Shown piece after piece: positions 11,176-21,038 of a DNA stretch of 64,000 nucleotides. Under the pieces are notes generated by a model. The model ran no database searches. It was not told where the DNA came from and saw nothing but the letters and a program-made list of their open reading frames with translations. The stretch is from Limnoperna fortunei (lineage: Eukaryota; Mollusca; Bivalvia; Mytilida; Modiolidae). Made by a program: the position numbers and the translations under genes. The stretch lies in assembly GCA_944474755.1 (NCBI GenBank), contig OX104114.1:85794623-85858622 (forward strand), written 5' to 3'. Numbering within the stretch: position 1 is the stretch's first letter; each line of letters opens with the position of its first letter.

Positions 11176-11189
11176 TCACTGATATCTAG

Positions 11190-11550
11190 TTAAAATTAAA
11201 TCTTACACTAGCTCCCCCTTTTTGTTATTGTCGCAGTGAGATCTAACAACATGACAAGTCATCTCAGATTGAACTTTCCCAATTAAAAATTTGGGTATAA
11301 ACCCCAAAAATAAACCAATCAAACGTAAGCTTTAATCTTAACTTGGGGTTTAGTTATGAAAAAGGTTCAATAATGCCAGAGAGATTCCGAACAATGACAG
11401 AGGATTCCCCAACATTAAAGGTTGGTGAAGACAGTTAGTCTTGATTGGTCAATACAGAAGTTCATCCTGAGATGACCTGTAATTGGATGTTGTTAGATCT
11501 TCACCGCGACAATAACAAAAAGGGGAGTTGGTGAAAGATTTAATTTTAAA
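11190..11550. mobile_element. Fold-back MITE with ~75 bp inverted ends
   Basis: The left end TTAAAATTAAATCTTACAC and right end GTGAAAGATTTAATTTTAAA are inverted. Pairing continues through CCCCTTTTTGTTATTGTCGC / GCGACAATAACAAAAAGGGG and AGATCTAACAACAT. The interior is non-coding. Confidence 0.8.
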
Positions 11551-12148
11551 TAGATTTGTAAATTACTAACCACAAGTAAGAGATATTGCGGCACTCGAAT
11601 AATCCAGGACCTTGTTTTTAAGCGCCTCGTTCCGATTTCAGTAAAGAACGTAAACATATAATATGTGGTTTCATTAGCAACATTCTTATCTCGAAAGAAA
11701 TGCTTAATAGTTATAACACAGCTAAATACATTTAAACTGTTTTCATAATTAAAAATGTAGACCGTTTTGTATTATGCCGTAAAATAAGCTTATTATCAAG
11801 ATTATAAATAAACATAGGTTTCGTGAGGAGCTTCGAGTAGAAGCAACGCTAGCCATGTGGAGACAGGGCATCATCTTGGTATACTTTCCCTTTATCCAAA
11901 CAAGCCACATCTACCAATTCATTACAAACAATTACTAAAACGAATAATCGTACCCTCTAGCTTTTTTGGCGAGTCACACAATTAATTTCGAATTATAACG
12001 GCAGTAAAATTCGGCCTAAGACAATAACTAGTATTCAATCCTGCAAGACTAATCCCAATTAGTAACAATAATTTTAAATCATATAAATAAAAACATATAC
12101 TTTTCTTACACTAGTTTCAAATAATAAAAGTGACATTATTTCTTTTAG
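11551..12148. other. Intron-like sequence, no gene
   Basis: A/T-rich sequence between the MITE and the exon 5 relic. Nothing recognisable. Confidence 0.4.
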
Positions 12149-12521
12149 GTTTTTCAACGAAAAATTATAGGATAATTAATTAGGCGGAGAGAATATCCAA
12201 ACTGATCACGAGTGCCGTATAACGCATCTGATTAAACGGGAACTTGTTCCGCGCACGAGTTTAATCAGTGATCATATTTTGGATATTCACGATACCCAAT
12301 TGATTTATCCTATTTATTATATAGATCAAAATTGTTTTCGCAAAATCGAGAGTGAAAATAAACGATAATTTTCACATGTGATTTACCGTGATTTATGTCA
12401 CTCAGAAAATTCGATATTTCATCTCTATCTATATAATTATGGACGGTTCTACAGATTTTTTTTAGAAAATGGATCGAGTACGAAAATGGTTTCGGAAGCG
12501 TAGACCATGAATTCTGGCTAG
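12149..12521 (+). pseudogene. Exon 5 relic split by an insertion
   Basis: The acceptor TTTTAG and first bases GTTTTTCAACGA match exon 5 of the intact gene (40467-40563). The exon resumes at about 12438 with ATGGACGGTTCTACAG and ends GACCATGAATTCTGGCTAG before GTAAAG. The 5' and 3' parts are separated by about 275 bases. A TAG stop follows ACAGATTTTTTT, so the exon is doubly broken. Confidence 0.85.
12163..12437. mobile_element. Palindromic insertion inside exon 5 relic
   Basis: 12168-12312 folds back on itself. Outer arms are AGGATAATTAATT / AATTGATTTATCCT, middle arms GAATATCCAAACTGATCAC / GTGATCATATTTTGGATATTC, and inner arms CTGATTAAAC / GTTTAATCAG. The duplicated flank AATTAT at both ends of the whole insertion could be its target duplication. 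The part from 12313 to 12437 is not palindromic. Confidence 0.7.
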
Positions 12522-13228
12522 GTAAAGATAAAAATAATGCATAAATTGATGAATGCGGGTTTATCATAAAGACGTGTTGGTTTACATAAATCGTTTCTTT
12601 ATTCACTTTTCATTTCATTAACGTACTTATAATTTGTCATAAGACGTGTCTTGCGGCCTTGATATGCATATGTTTATTGCACCGTAAAACTTGTAAAAAC
12701 CCTACAAAATAAAAATAAGCAAAAACGAAATGTACAACATGCACAAAATGCCAATAATAGACAAGAATTAATAAATTACACGAAATAAGAAACAACTACG
12801 TATAATTTTTATTAAAACAAACTAAGATTAATATAACAAAACACACTGCAACCATGTTTACACGCTGTTTTTGTTTGTACTGGAGAATACCTAATGTAGA
12901 GAGTGAAAAGCCAAAAAAATAAATAAATAAATAATAAAAAAATAACGGAAAGTACAATACGAAGATAAAGTTTGAGAAATCGATTGAAAAAAATAGTGAT
13001 TGAAGTGACAATATTTTATAATAACACAATTAGAAATGATGTAATAACCTGTAAAATAAATTAAAGTACAGAAGAACTGTAAACATGAATGAAACACAAC
13101 TATTTAAACATAAATGAAACGCAACTATTAACATACATGTATTTTACGGTTATAACTTTTTTATGAGGTCGATACGAGAATATATCGACCAAACAGATTT
13201 TGTATATCGACTGAGGACTCAGTCCGAG
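12522..13228. other. Intron 5 remnant of the decayed copy
   Basis: The first 80 bases align with the start of intron 5 in the intact gene (AAGACGTGTTGGTTT). The rest is A/T-rich with only chance open frames on the minus strand. Confidence 0.45.
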
Positions 13229-13402
13229 GTGCTTTTGTTAATGTAAATTTAAGTTGGATGCTTTTGTGAATGTAAATTTAAGTCTGGATGCTTTTGTGAA
13301 TGTAAATTTAAGTTGGCTTCTTTTGTGAATGTAAATTTAAGTCTGGATGCATTTGTTTATTTAAGTCTGGAGGCTTTTGTTAATGTCAATGTAAGTCTGG
13401 AT
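13229..13402. repeat. ~30 bp minisatellite, six units
   Basis: Units of the form GCTTTTGTGAATGTAAATTT then AAGTCTGGAT repeat imperfectly. The array lies in the same intron position as the much larger, unrelated arrays of the intact gene. Confidence 0.85.
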
Positions 13403-13555
13403 GTTTACTCGAGGAATTGTTTACAATGGAATTGTGTCGAAAATTGTTTCAATATCAACATAGTATAAAGTGACATTTTTACTAAATGTTTTTACTTATT
13501 TATTTTTATTTATTTGCTAAATGAACATTATTCATGCACTGTATTGCCTTTTCAG

Positions 13556-13722
13556 ATAACAAATATCTGTCAACATTAACTGCTGCGTCAAATCACAGTC
13601 TACTAGTAATAATGAAGAATCTAACGGGGGAGTCACGGGATACGCCCAATACAACTCTTTCAACGTAAATGGCACTCATCTAAACTACTCTTTAGAAGTC
13701 AGTGGCTACACAGGCGATGCAG
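13556..13722 (+). pseudogene. Exon 6 relic (fibrinogen-related domain)
   Basis: It is 167 bases against 165 in exon 6 of the intact gene (45161-45325), with nearly identical sequence. Two extra bases in GAGTCACGGGATACGCC, where the intact copy has GAGTCGCGATACGCC, shift the frame. Acceptor TTCAG and donor GTAATT are kept. Confidence 0.9.
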
Positions 13723-14060
13723 GTAATTGTTGTTTTCCAAACCTACATTTACCCCTTTATTGTCAGCACACCCCCTCCTTTTCCGTACCAGTTACTTGCG
13801 ATATGAATTGTCAATCTGAGAATTAAACAATTTTAGCGAATCAAAACTTCAGATGTTCTTTGTTGCTATAGTGAGAATATTAACATAATTGTCCGGAATA
13901 TAATTAAAATAATGTTTATTGGACGGTAAGCATCTTACAAGTAGAATACCACATGGGGATATTATTACGGGTTTTAAAAAAATTGGCTTATTTTCGCCGA
14001 ACGGCAGAATACAAAGTCATGCATCAATGTTTATAGTGCTTTATTTTGGAAATGATAGTG

Positions 14061-14140
14061 ATGGTGTGTTCCCCGAACGCCTACTGGATTAAATAAACAT
14101 CTAATTAATGTATCCAGTAGGCGTTCGGGGAACACACCAT
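14061..14140. repeat. Perfect 28-bp-arm hairpin
   Basis: 14061-14088 (ATGGTGTGTTCCCCGAACGC..) and 14113-14140 are exact reverse complements around a 24-base A/T-rich loop. G/C-rich arms in A/T-rich DNA suggest a recent palindromic insertion. Confidence 0.9.
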
Positions 14141-14175
14141 AGTGATCAACCAACATATTTACGTTTTTGTGTAGA

Positions 14176-14349
14176 TATAGCGATATTATATGTTATTCTG
14201 GTCTTAGACAGGGTATACAATGTATAATGTCACATTCACGGCTTAGGATTTATATTCCATGAGCCGAAGGCGAATGGAATATACGTCCTAAGCCGTGAAT
14301 GTGACATTATATACCCTGTCTAAGACAGGAATAACTATTATATTATAGC
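14176..14349. mobile_element. Fold-back element, ~75 bp arms
   Basis: Left arm 14176-14260 and right arm 14275-14349 pair through GTCTTAGACAGGGTATA / TATACCCTGTCTAAGAC and GTCACATTCACGGCTTAGGA / TCCTAAGCCGTGAATGTGAC. The spacer is only about 14 bases. A structure-only element without coding capacity. Confidence 0.85.
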
Positions 14350-15472
14350 TCACATCTTAAATTAGAAATATTTTACGGGAAAAACAATTATTTAAGAAAT
14401 AACTAGGTCTATGTAGCGTAAATTTTTTTGGATACGTGATCAAGTTATCTGTATTTGTTTGGAAAATATACGTTTTAAGTGAACGCATAATATTAAAAAA
14501 AATGCATTTTTTATTAATAGTTTTTATAACACAAAATTACACTCTTGAATTGGGCAAATTATGTTATTATTGATAAAATCAAAATATATTCAATAAATAT
14601 TGTCCCTTATGGCACTATGACGCTTAGACGATCGAGGCCCATTCGGGATTTATAACTAAAGTTTATATAAAAACAAACTATATTTTTGTTGAACATTAAA
14701 TTAATAAAAATAAGAAAACATTATTATATATTAAATAACAGCGAAAATTATTTATCTTTTTAAAATATTAATCGTCTTCTGTTCAATAAATAACCCAATT
14801 GTATCCTTAAACTGGGAAGTGTCAAGGTAAAAGTTTGCGAAGCACCAAATTCAATATCGGTGGAGCTTGTATATTGGTTTTGATTGATGTGTGGATGTCG
14901 ACGTTGAAGTGAATTAAAATAAGAAAACTAGTTATTGTCACTTTGATGCCATTAAAATGAATATCATTGGATTTTGGACGATGAAAATCAAAATCAATAT
15001 CAACGGATTTTGACGATGTCTTGACTGAAGAGTGCATGATAATGCAGTGTAGGTACTTACATGTATTTATTAACTTTTAGTGCGCTTGAGATCAAGTTTC
15101 TCGTTTGTTGTTTTGTGCATTGACACACTTTTATAGAGGACACTAAAATCATACAGGATTTGTGACCTGAGACTGACATTATTGACCCAGAACCACCCCC
15201 CCTTTTCCCGTGCCTTCTATCGCTGATATTTGAGTAGATTTGTTTCTTAATTTACTTCCCTTCTGTTATTTAAACAAATATATTACATATCATTTTATTT
15301 ACATCGTTTAAAATATGTTCGGGTTAGACATTGTTTCATTCCCGTCAAGCATGCGAGACGGGATAAATAATCAAAAGCTAAACAGCGGAAACCAGTCGTA
15401 TCTCAAGGATAACAGATAAACAATGCTGTGTCTTGATTGGCTGCTAAATCGGGAAATAGTTGCTGATTGGAA
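14350..15472. other. No gene seen
   Basis: Very A/T-rich. A 71-codon minus frame at 14822-15037 is low complexity with no recognisable domain. Confidence 0.4.
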
Positions 15473-15514
15473 AACAAATAAGCAGAGCTAAGTTAGGGAT
15501 GAAAACCCGGCATA
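15473..15514 (+). repeat. Left copy of ~42 bp direct repeat flanking the LINE relic
   Basis: CAAATAAGCAGAGCTAAGTT and what follows, to CCGGCAT, recurs at 17550-17591 with two or three changes. The reverse transcriptase relic lies between, so this may be a long target duplication. Confidence 0.55.
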
Positions 15515-16112
15515 ATTACGGGGCGGTAGCAATCATTATAGGCTAAATCGGGAGACAGCTGCCGATTGGCCAACTGTCTTGTCTTGTTCAGGTAACTACC
15601 GCTGTTAGTCGGTGCACTCTATCCTCTGGATAGATATATGTGGTGCACATCATTGCATGTGTATGGTGCATATAGTCACAGTGAGAATACGAATAGTTGA
15701 CGGAGTCAGGTGAACATTTATGTACAGTGTATGGGTTATAATACAGTTAGGCATCCACATATAAGTTATTTAAATGTAGAGTTATTAAACTCAGTCTACA
15801 ATTACTACTTTATCGTAAAAGCACTAAAAGCACTAAAAGGCAAGAAGCAGCATTATACGTAAAATATCAGGCACTAGTCATAAATGCACTAAAATGTTTA
15901 AATATTGTTAATCTAAAATTACTTTCTGATATCAAAAAGGGCATGTATAGCGGTTTCTAAAACTATAAAAGCTGCTAAAACACGATGCTTGAGTTAAAAC
16001 GATAAGATGCACTTGGTCAAGCGTGGAGTCAAAATAAAATTCATAGATATATAAACAAGAAGGGTATCATCACTATTGCATTTTTTCTATTTAAAACACT
16101 AAAAGCATCGGA

Positions 16113-17535
16113 TTATACATAGTTTATATATTTATAGAATCCTGCCCCCTCCTTTAACTGTCTCATCCTTTCCATATGTAGGTTATAGCACATGTTCCTG
16201 GTTAGTTCATCCAGCTCTATATAACCTTGTTTTTTCAGCTTACTGATATACGGCATCTGTTGGTTTGTACAGTCCAGTATGAGTTGAAGTAGGTTGTTTT
16301 GGGTGACAAACTCTTGGTAAACATCGTTTCTGAGGTTATCTAGGTAGCTTTTGATATGTCGGAGATGCCTTCTCCGAACGTTTTCCAGCTTTGGACACTT
16401 GAGAATAAAATGTTGTAGATCATCTGGCTCATCTTCGCATAGGCAGCATATAGTTTTGATATAACTATCTCCATACTTTTTTCTTGTTGTATTAAACAGG
16501 TATGTTTGAGTTACAAGCTGATCTTGTGGCGAAATCCAAACTAACACGGAATCAGGTTTCTAACTTTTATTAACTGCAAACTTCTATTTACAATATGTAC
16601 AGCTACTTTCACTTTCAACAATACAACATTGGATAACTGCTATTGTCACTGTCTAATCTTACAACTATTACTTGAACTTAAACTTAAACTTGAACTCCTA
16701 TAAATGTTACAACCATGTCTTATATACTATTTTATAAAGAATATTGTAGAAAGTTCTTTTTCAAGTAGTTTCTATAATTATCTAAATCTTTCTTATCTAA
16801 TAATAGTAACATGTAAATTCCAGAAGCTTCCAGATAAACAATAGTACAATCAACTAATTTCTAGAATAAACCATAACATCCTTGTTCTAAACAAATTATA
16901 TAACAATAATAATATGGCATAATTAAAAAATAATCACAAGTAAAAATAATTACAATTGTTCATGTAATATCGTGAATACAGTTCGCGACAGATCTTGACT
17001 TCTGCCGCTCTTATTTTTCTATGTACATTTTCTGCGCCTTCCTAAATATGTGGTTGTGACATCGGGTTTTTCTGTAATTGGAGGTAAAAGGGTTGACTTC
17101 TTAGCTATATCTTCCTCACATTGTTGAGACCAGTATAATTTTTGTGCCTTCCTTACTTCTTTTTTCCATGCCTTTTTTGATCTAGGGTTTTTCATTAGTT
17201 CATGTATTGTCTACATTCTATACTTCTCTATTACTAGTTTAGCCCTTTCTGTAAAAAGTTCGTTGCTATTTCTGTTAAAGCAATGTTGTCTAATTAAGAT
17301 ATTATACTCTGCTGATGATGGGCATCTGATTATATTCTTAAGGAGTGACAGTATATTATTAAGATCTATGTACATCTGTATTGGAATTGCACCAACGAAT
17401 AGGTAAACTGCAGTATTTGAGGTTTTGTTTGGAAGGCCTCAAGATTTTCCTCTGCATCTTTTCTAGTTGTTCTATTTCATAGTGCCTACATTTCATTATC
17501 TCAAGCCCATATATCATTCCTGCTAGTCCAAACCA
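16113..17535 (-). mobile_element. Non-LTR retrotransposon relic, 3' half of ORF2
   Basis: On the minus strand, 17535-17000 encodes decayed RT thumb-type sequence (AGMIYGLEIMKCRHYEIEQL, then EKMQRKILR) with frameshifts and a stop. 16547-16113 is an open frame of 144 codons ending the ORF. It contains the C-terminal zinc-finger-like motif CCLCEDEPDDLQHFILKC (CxxC..H....C) typical of LINE ORF2 ends. Between them, about 16553-16990 does not read as coding and may be a later insertion. The element is 5'-truncated and inactive. Confidence 0.75.
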
Positions 17536-17549
17536 AACTTAAAATACTC

Positions 17550-17591
17550 AACAAATAAGCAGAGCTAAGTTAGTGATGAAAACCCCGCATA
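17550..17591 (+). repeat. Right copy of ~42 bp direct repeat
   Basis: Partner of 15473-15514. Confidence 0.55.
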
Positions 17592-18335
17592 GCAATAATA
17601 ATAGGCCGACCACTGTTCGTTGCCACTCGAGAAAAGTCGAGCGATCACGAATCGGTTACGATAAAAAAAGAAAAAAATATGCAAGATAATGGGAATTTAA
17701 CTGTTTTAAAAGGAAAGTCGCATTGATTTGTGTATGTTTATCATAAAATGTGTATCATAAAACTTAAACGGAGAAAAACGGAAAAACAAGTGAGAAAAGG
17801 AGAACAATTTTAATCTTTTCCTGCTTACTGACAAGGTTCACATCAACTATCTTACCGCGTAGAATGATGCATCTAGAGATGCTTAGCATAGTGCATGCTT
17901 CATATGCTGACTCTGACCTATATTTTGCGGTTGTCTGATTTGGCTATCTAAACATTGTATACTTATAATGAAGTGATGTTAATAATAACATTAAAAAACA
18001 GTACGTATTTTTGTCCACGAAAAATAAAGCTTAGAGACGGCTAGCTTTTTAGGAAAGCTAATACTTGTTGTGTTACTTTTTCAATCGAAGCGGAACGAAG
18101 GCGGCCATGATGATTTGTTTTCCCAGGGGCCCCATATGGGATAAAAAATATGCTTTATGAACACGGCTGTAGACGTATACATAGCCTGATGTACACGGCT
18201 TGCTAACCAATCAGAATGCAAGGTTTTTTATGTGAGCTATAATATAGTTTGTTATTTTGTCTTTCTTATAAGTTACTGATGTTTTTTTCGTAAATCTTCT
18301 CGATTTAATCTATTACAAAAGGGGGCATATAGGCC
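17592..18335. other. No gene seen
   Basis: Contains a small hairpin (CTCGAGAAAAGTCGAG) and ends with ATGTGAGCTATAATATAG, related to the edge of the fold-back at 14349. Otherwise nothing recognisable. Confidence 0.4.
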
Positions 18336-18370
18336 ACGGGGGGGGGGGGGGGGGGTAACTTGGTAGTTTT
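18336..18370. mobile_element. End of G-run element family, relic
   Basis: CACG plus a long G run plus TAACTTGGTAGTTTTT equals the terminus of the 42746-43287 element. Only the end is recognisable. Confidence 0.55.
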
Positions 18371-18629
18371 TGGCCAAAAGTATAATGGATTTTCCTACCT
18401 ATCAACTTATAGTTCTCTTTGGATCCCTCCGACAGTAAAAATGTTTGCCATGATAAATTTAGTCTGCTATTATATCTCACATCTCTGAGGATGCGCCTTA
18501 ATCAATAAGTTGTTTTCAAATCTGCATATTTGAGTTTTTACTTGCTAATGTGACCTTTGTCCCGAAATTTGTTGTTTTTGATGCACTATTTAGACGTTTT
18601 GAAGGTAGTTAATAGTAAACAATTTTTAG

Positions 18630-18881
18630 GTGATAGTTTGGAATTTCATAATGTAATGAGTTTCTCAACAAAATACAGACACAATGATATGGACAACTGT
18701 GCCGTCCTATGAGCATGGTGGTATAAGACATGTCACGTTAGTAACTTGAACGGTCTTTATCTCAACGAAAGTCATGTATATGCATGCACGAGGTGTACGC
18801 AGCTGGTATCAACTGGGTTACATGAAAAGGTTGCTCTACTATTCTCTAACGACAACAAAAATGATGATACGTCGAAATTAG
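18630..18881 (+). pseudogene. Exon 7 relic: C-terminal end of fibrinogen-related domain
   Basis: Acceptor TTTTTAG and most of the sequence match the last exon of the intact gene (45853-46103), including the final ATGATGATACGTCGAAATTAG. A 9-base loss removes part of the calcium-site loop. GTCCTATGAGC creates a TGA stop, and small indels follow near CATGTATATGCATGCACGAG. Confidence 0.9.
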
Positions 18882-20277
18882 AATAACAATCATTTTATAT
18901 GTTACGTACTGTCTTGTTATTTACTAGTATTGTTATATTTATATTGTACTCCCATCATAGATAATAAAAACTGAAGACTTGTATGTTTGCATAAAGTTAA
19001 TATGTCACAAACATTTTGAAACTAAAGCCACCTGTAGAGTGAAGTTCGCAGAGCGTCTTTATTAAGCAAACATTTGAATTAAATGACACTTATATGTGTT
19101 TTTTTGCGGGTTGCTCGGTCTTTTCCTATTTAAATGGGTTTTACGCAATTTTACATGCAGGTATATCATGGATTCTAGTTTACATAGGTTTAATACTCTG
19201 TAAGAACCGCCACCGTAAATTAAAATATGCTTATCTTTCTAAATATATACATCTACATATCTATCCCTGAGGAATCGAGCTCTGGTTTTTAGTGTAAAGA
19301 TTTACAAACAGGTTGCCCTAGGGAATAACAAGTTCAAAGCCTGCGCGCCTTCGTGTACTGGACCATGCCGTTAACTCGAGATTTCTATTGTCGGTAGAAC
19401 GCTTACTACATGTTCATTATTTAGTGCTTTAAGCTTGATATAATGACGTCACGTCATTTTTTGAACATTATACTCGTTTTATTAATGCAGTCAGAAAATG
19501 CAGTTTGTTGACATTGTGCTTTTCTACCTGCACGTAAAAAAAATGTGTGCAACTTGTGCAGTTAATGTATAAATGAAATTTTCGGCAATGTTGCAGAATA
19601 TCTACAGGAAAAATGCACATCGATGTCATAATTTAACATCCCAGAACAAAACACTTTGCTATTATACCAGTAATACAGATACGAATAATCAAAACATAGC
19701 GGTGCAACAGGATATTGAGAATCTATACAATCATGGCCTTTATATCGGCTGTTTACTCACTCAGAGTAACCAAAAGAGAGTATACAGTCAATGTAAAAAT
19801 ATATACACAGACAGTACACATCATAAAGAAGGTGCGCACATAGCTATAAACTCCTAGTAAAAAGTTATTCCTTGATCAGGGCTTTCACAATTCTAAACTA
19901 TGAAATCATGGAAATCGCCGTAATTATTCACAAAATGACCACAAAGAATATAGAAAAAACCAAAATTGAATGATTTTCTAAATTTGACATCTCTCTTCTT
20001 TATAAAATCACTTTTTACAGAATGAAGAATACATATTTTGACAAAGACATTAACGAAATGAACCTTGAAAAAAAACAGATATTTACGTCCAAAATACAGT
20101 TTGACGTGGTTTTAAGGTCAATTTAAATCTATGCACAACACAAATAAAAAAAACGAAAGAATAAGATGACCCCAAAAAGTGGCTTAAAAGCAACATACAA
20201 GCAAGGATATTGAATAACTATTGCCCGAAATTAGCCTCAACACCAGTAATCACAAAAAACATTAATGACTGTTTTAT
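18882..20277. other. Flank of the decayed copy, no gene
   Basis: AATAAAAA near 18963 could be its old poly(A) signal. A 94-codon + frame at 19573-19857 has no recognisable domain or splice context. Confidence 0.4.
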
Positions 20278-20522
20278 TTTGTTTTATAATTGTTTAATGC
20301 GACTTTTAGCAATTTAGCATGGCATCAAGTTTTTAGTGGGGTAGGTTACCAGTGTACACGTCGAAAACGCACGTGCTTCGATAGAAAAATTAGCGATCCT
20401 TGCTAATTAAGATTGGTGCCGAGCGTGCTCGCAGTGAGACACGAATCCGCAATATCATTGTTGACAGACCACGTGATCCATAGTAAACGAACTACCTTAT
20501 CCATTCGGCGACCGAGGACCCC
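20278..20522 (-). mobile_element. tRNA-derived SINE, diverged full-length copy
   Basis: Aligns over its length with 37624-37892, from TTTAATGCGACTTTTAGCAA to CGGCGACCGAGGACCCC. A and B box regions are present but changed. Confidence 0.75.
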
Positions 20523-20793
20523 ATGGGAATAGAAAAAGCATAAACATTCTCCCGAACTTAACTACATTATCGGAGTATAAATAGAAGTTGTATTAAACAA
20601 CGTCAAATAAGTCCTGGACTCGATACTAATGAAATGTAAAAAGCCTCTTTCACGTATACTAAAGATTTTAATACTGTTTACATGATCATTATAACTTCGT
20701 CTCGGGTGATAAGTTTTTCTTCGTCTCGGGTAATAGTTGTTTCTTCATGTGATAATCTACCATAACACCCTCGTTCAAAGGCAGTATAATTAT

Positions 20794-20823
20794 ATTATTA
20801 TATATATATATATATATATATAT
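20794..20823. repeat. (TA)n microsatellite
   Basis: About 15 TA units. Confidence 0.9.
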
Positions 20824-21038
20824 ACTTCATGCAAAATGCTGTCTTTTTATTGGACAGTAACCATGTGTTAATTACTACTGATTCCGACTTTAGCCCCGCC
20901 CATCATAGCAGCCGGTGTTAATTCCTCGTACTTTTCACTCAACGGGTTACATAAACAAATTAACACCCGCTCCGACCCGAGATTGCCGAACGGATAATTA
21001 TCATCCGCTCCAGCCTAAGTTTACGAGTGATATATATA

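Larger units (their letters stand above)
2945..18881 (+). pseudogene. Decayed tandem copy of the PAN/EGF/Sushi/fibrinogen-domain lectin gene
   Basis: Relics of the neighbouring intact gene (29487-46103) occur here in the same order and strand: promoter with TATA (3826), exon 2 (5559-5622), exon 4 (7834-7955, plus a second partial copy near 8250-8325), exon 5 (12149-12521), exon 6 (13556-13722) and exon 7 (18630-18881). Splice sites are often kept. Exon 1 (signal peptide and PAN) and exon 3 (Sushi) were not found; a SINE lies where exon 1 should be. Damage includes a net 30-base loss in exon 2, Cys to Phe in exon 4, an insertion plus stop in exon 5, +2 bases in exon 6 and a stop plus indels in exon 7. 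It cannot make the full protein. A shortened or non-coding transcript cannot be excluded. Confidence 0.88.

Noticed and set aside
19573..19857. 94-codon + frame
   Set aside because: No recognised domain, no splice context and no repeat in the window. Kept only as unexplained.
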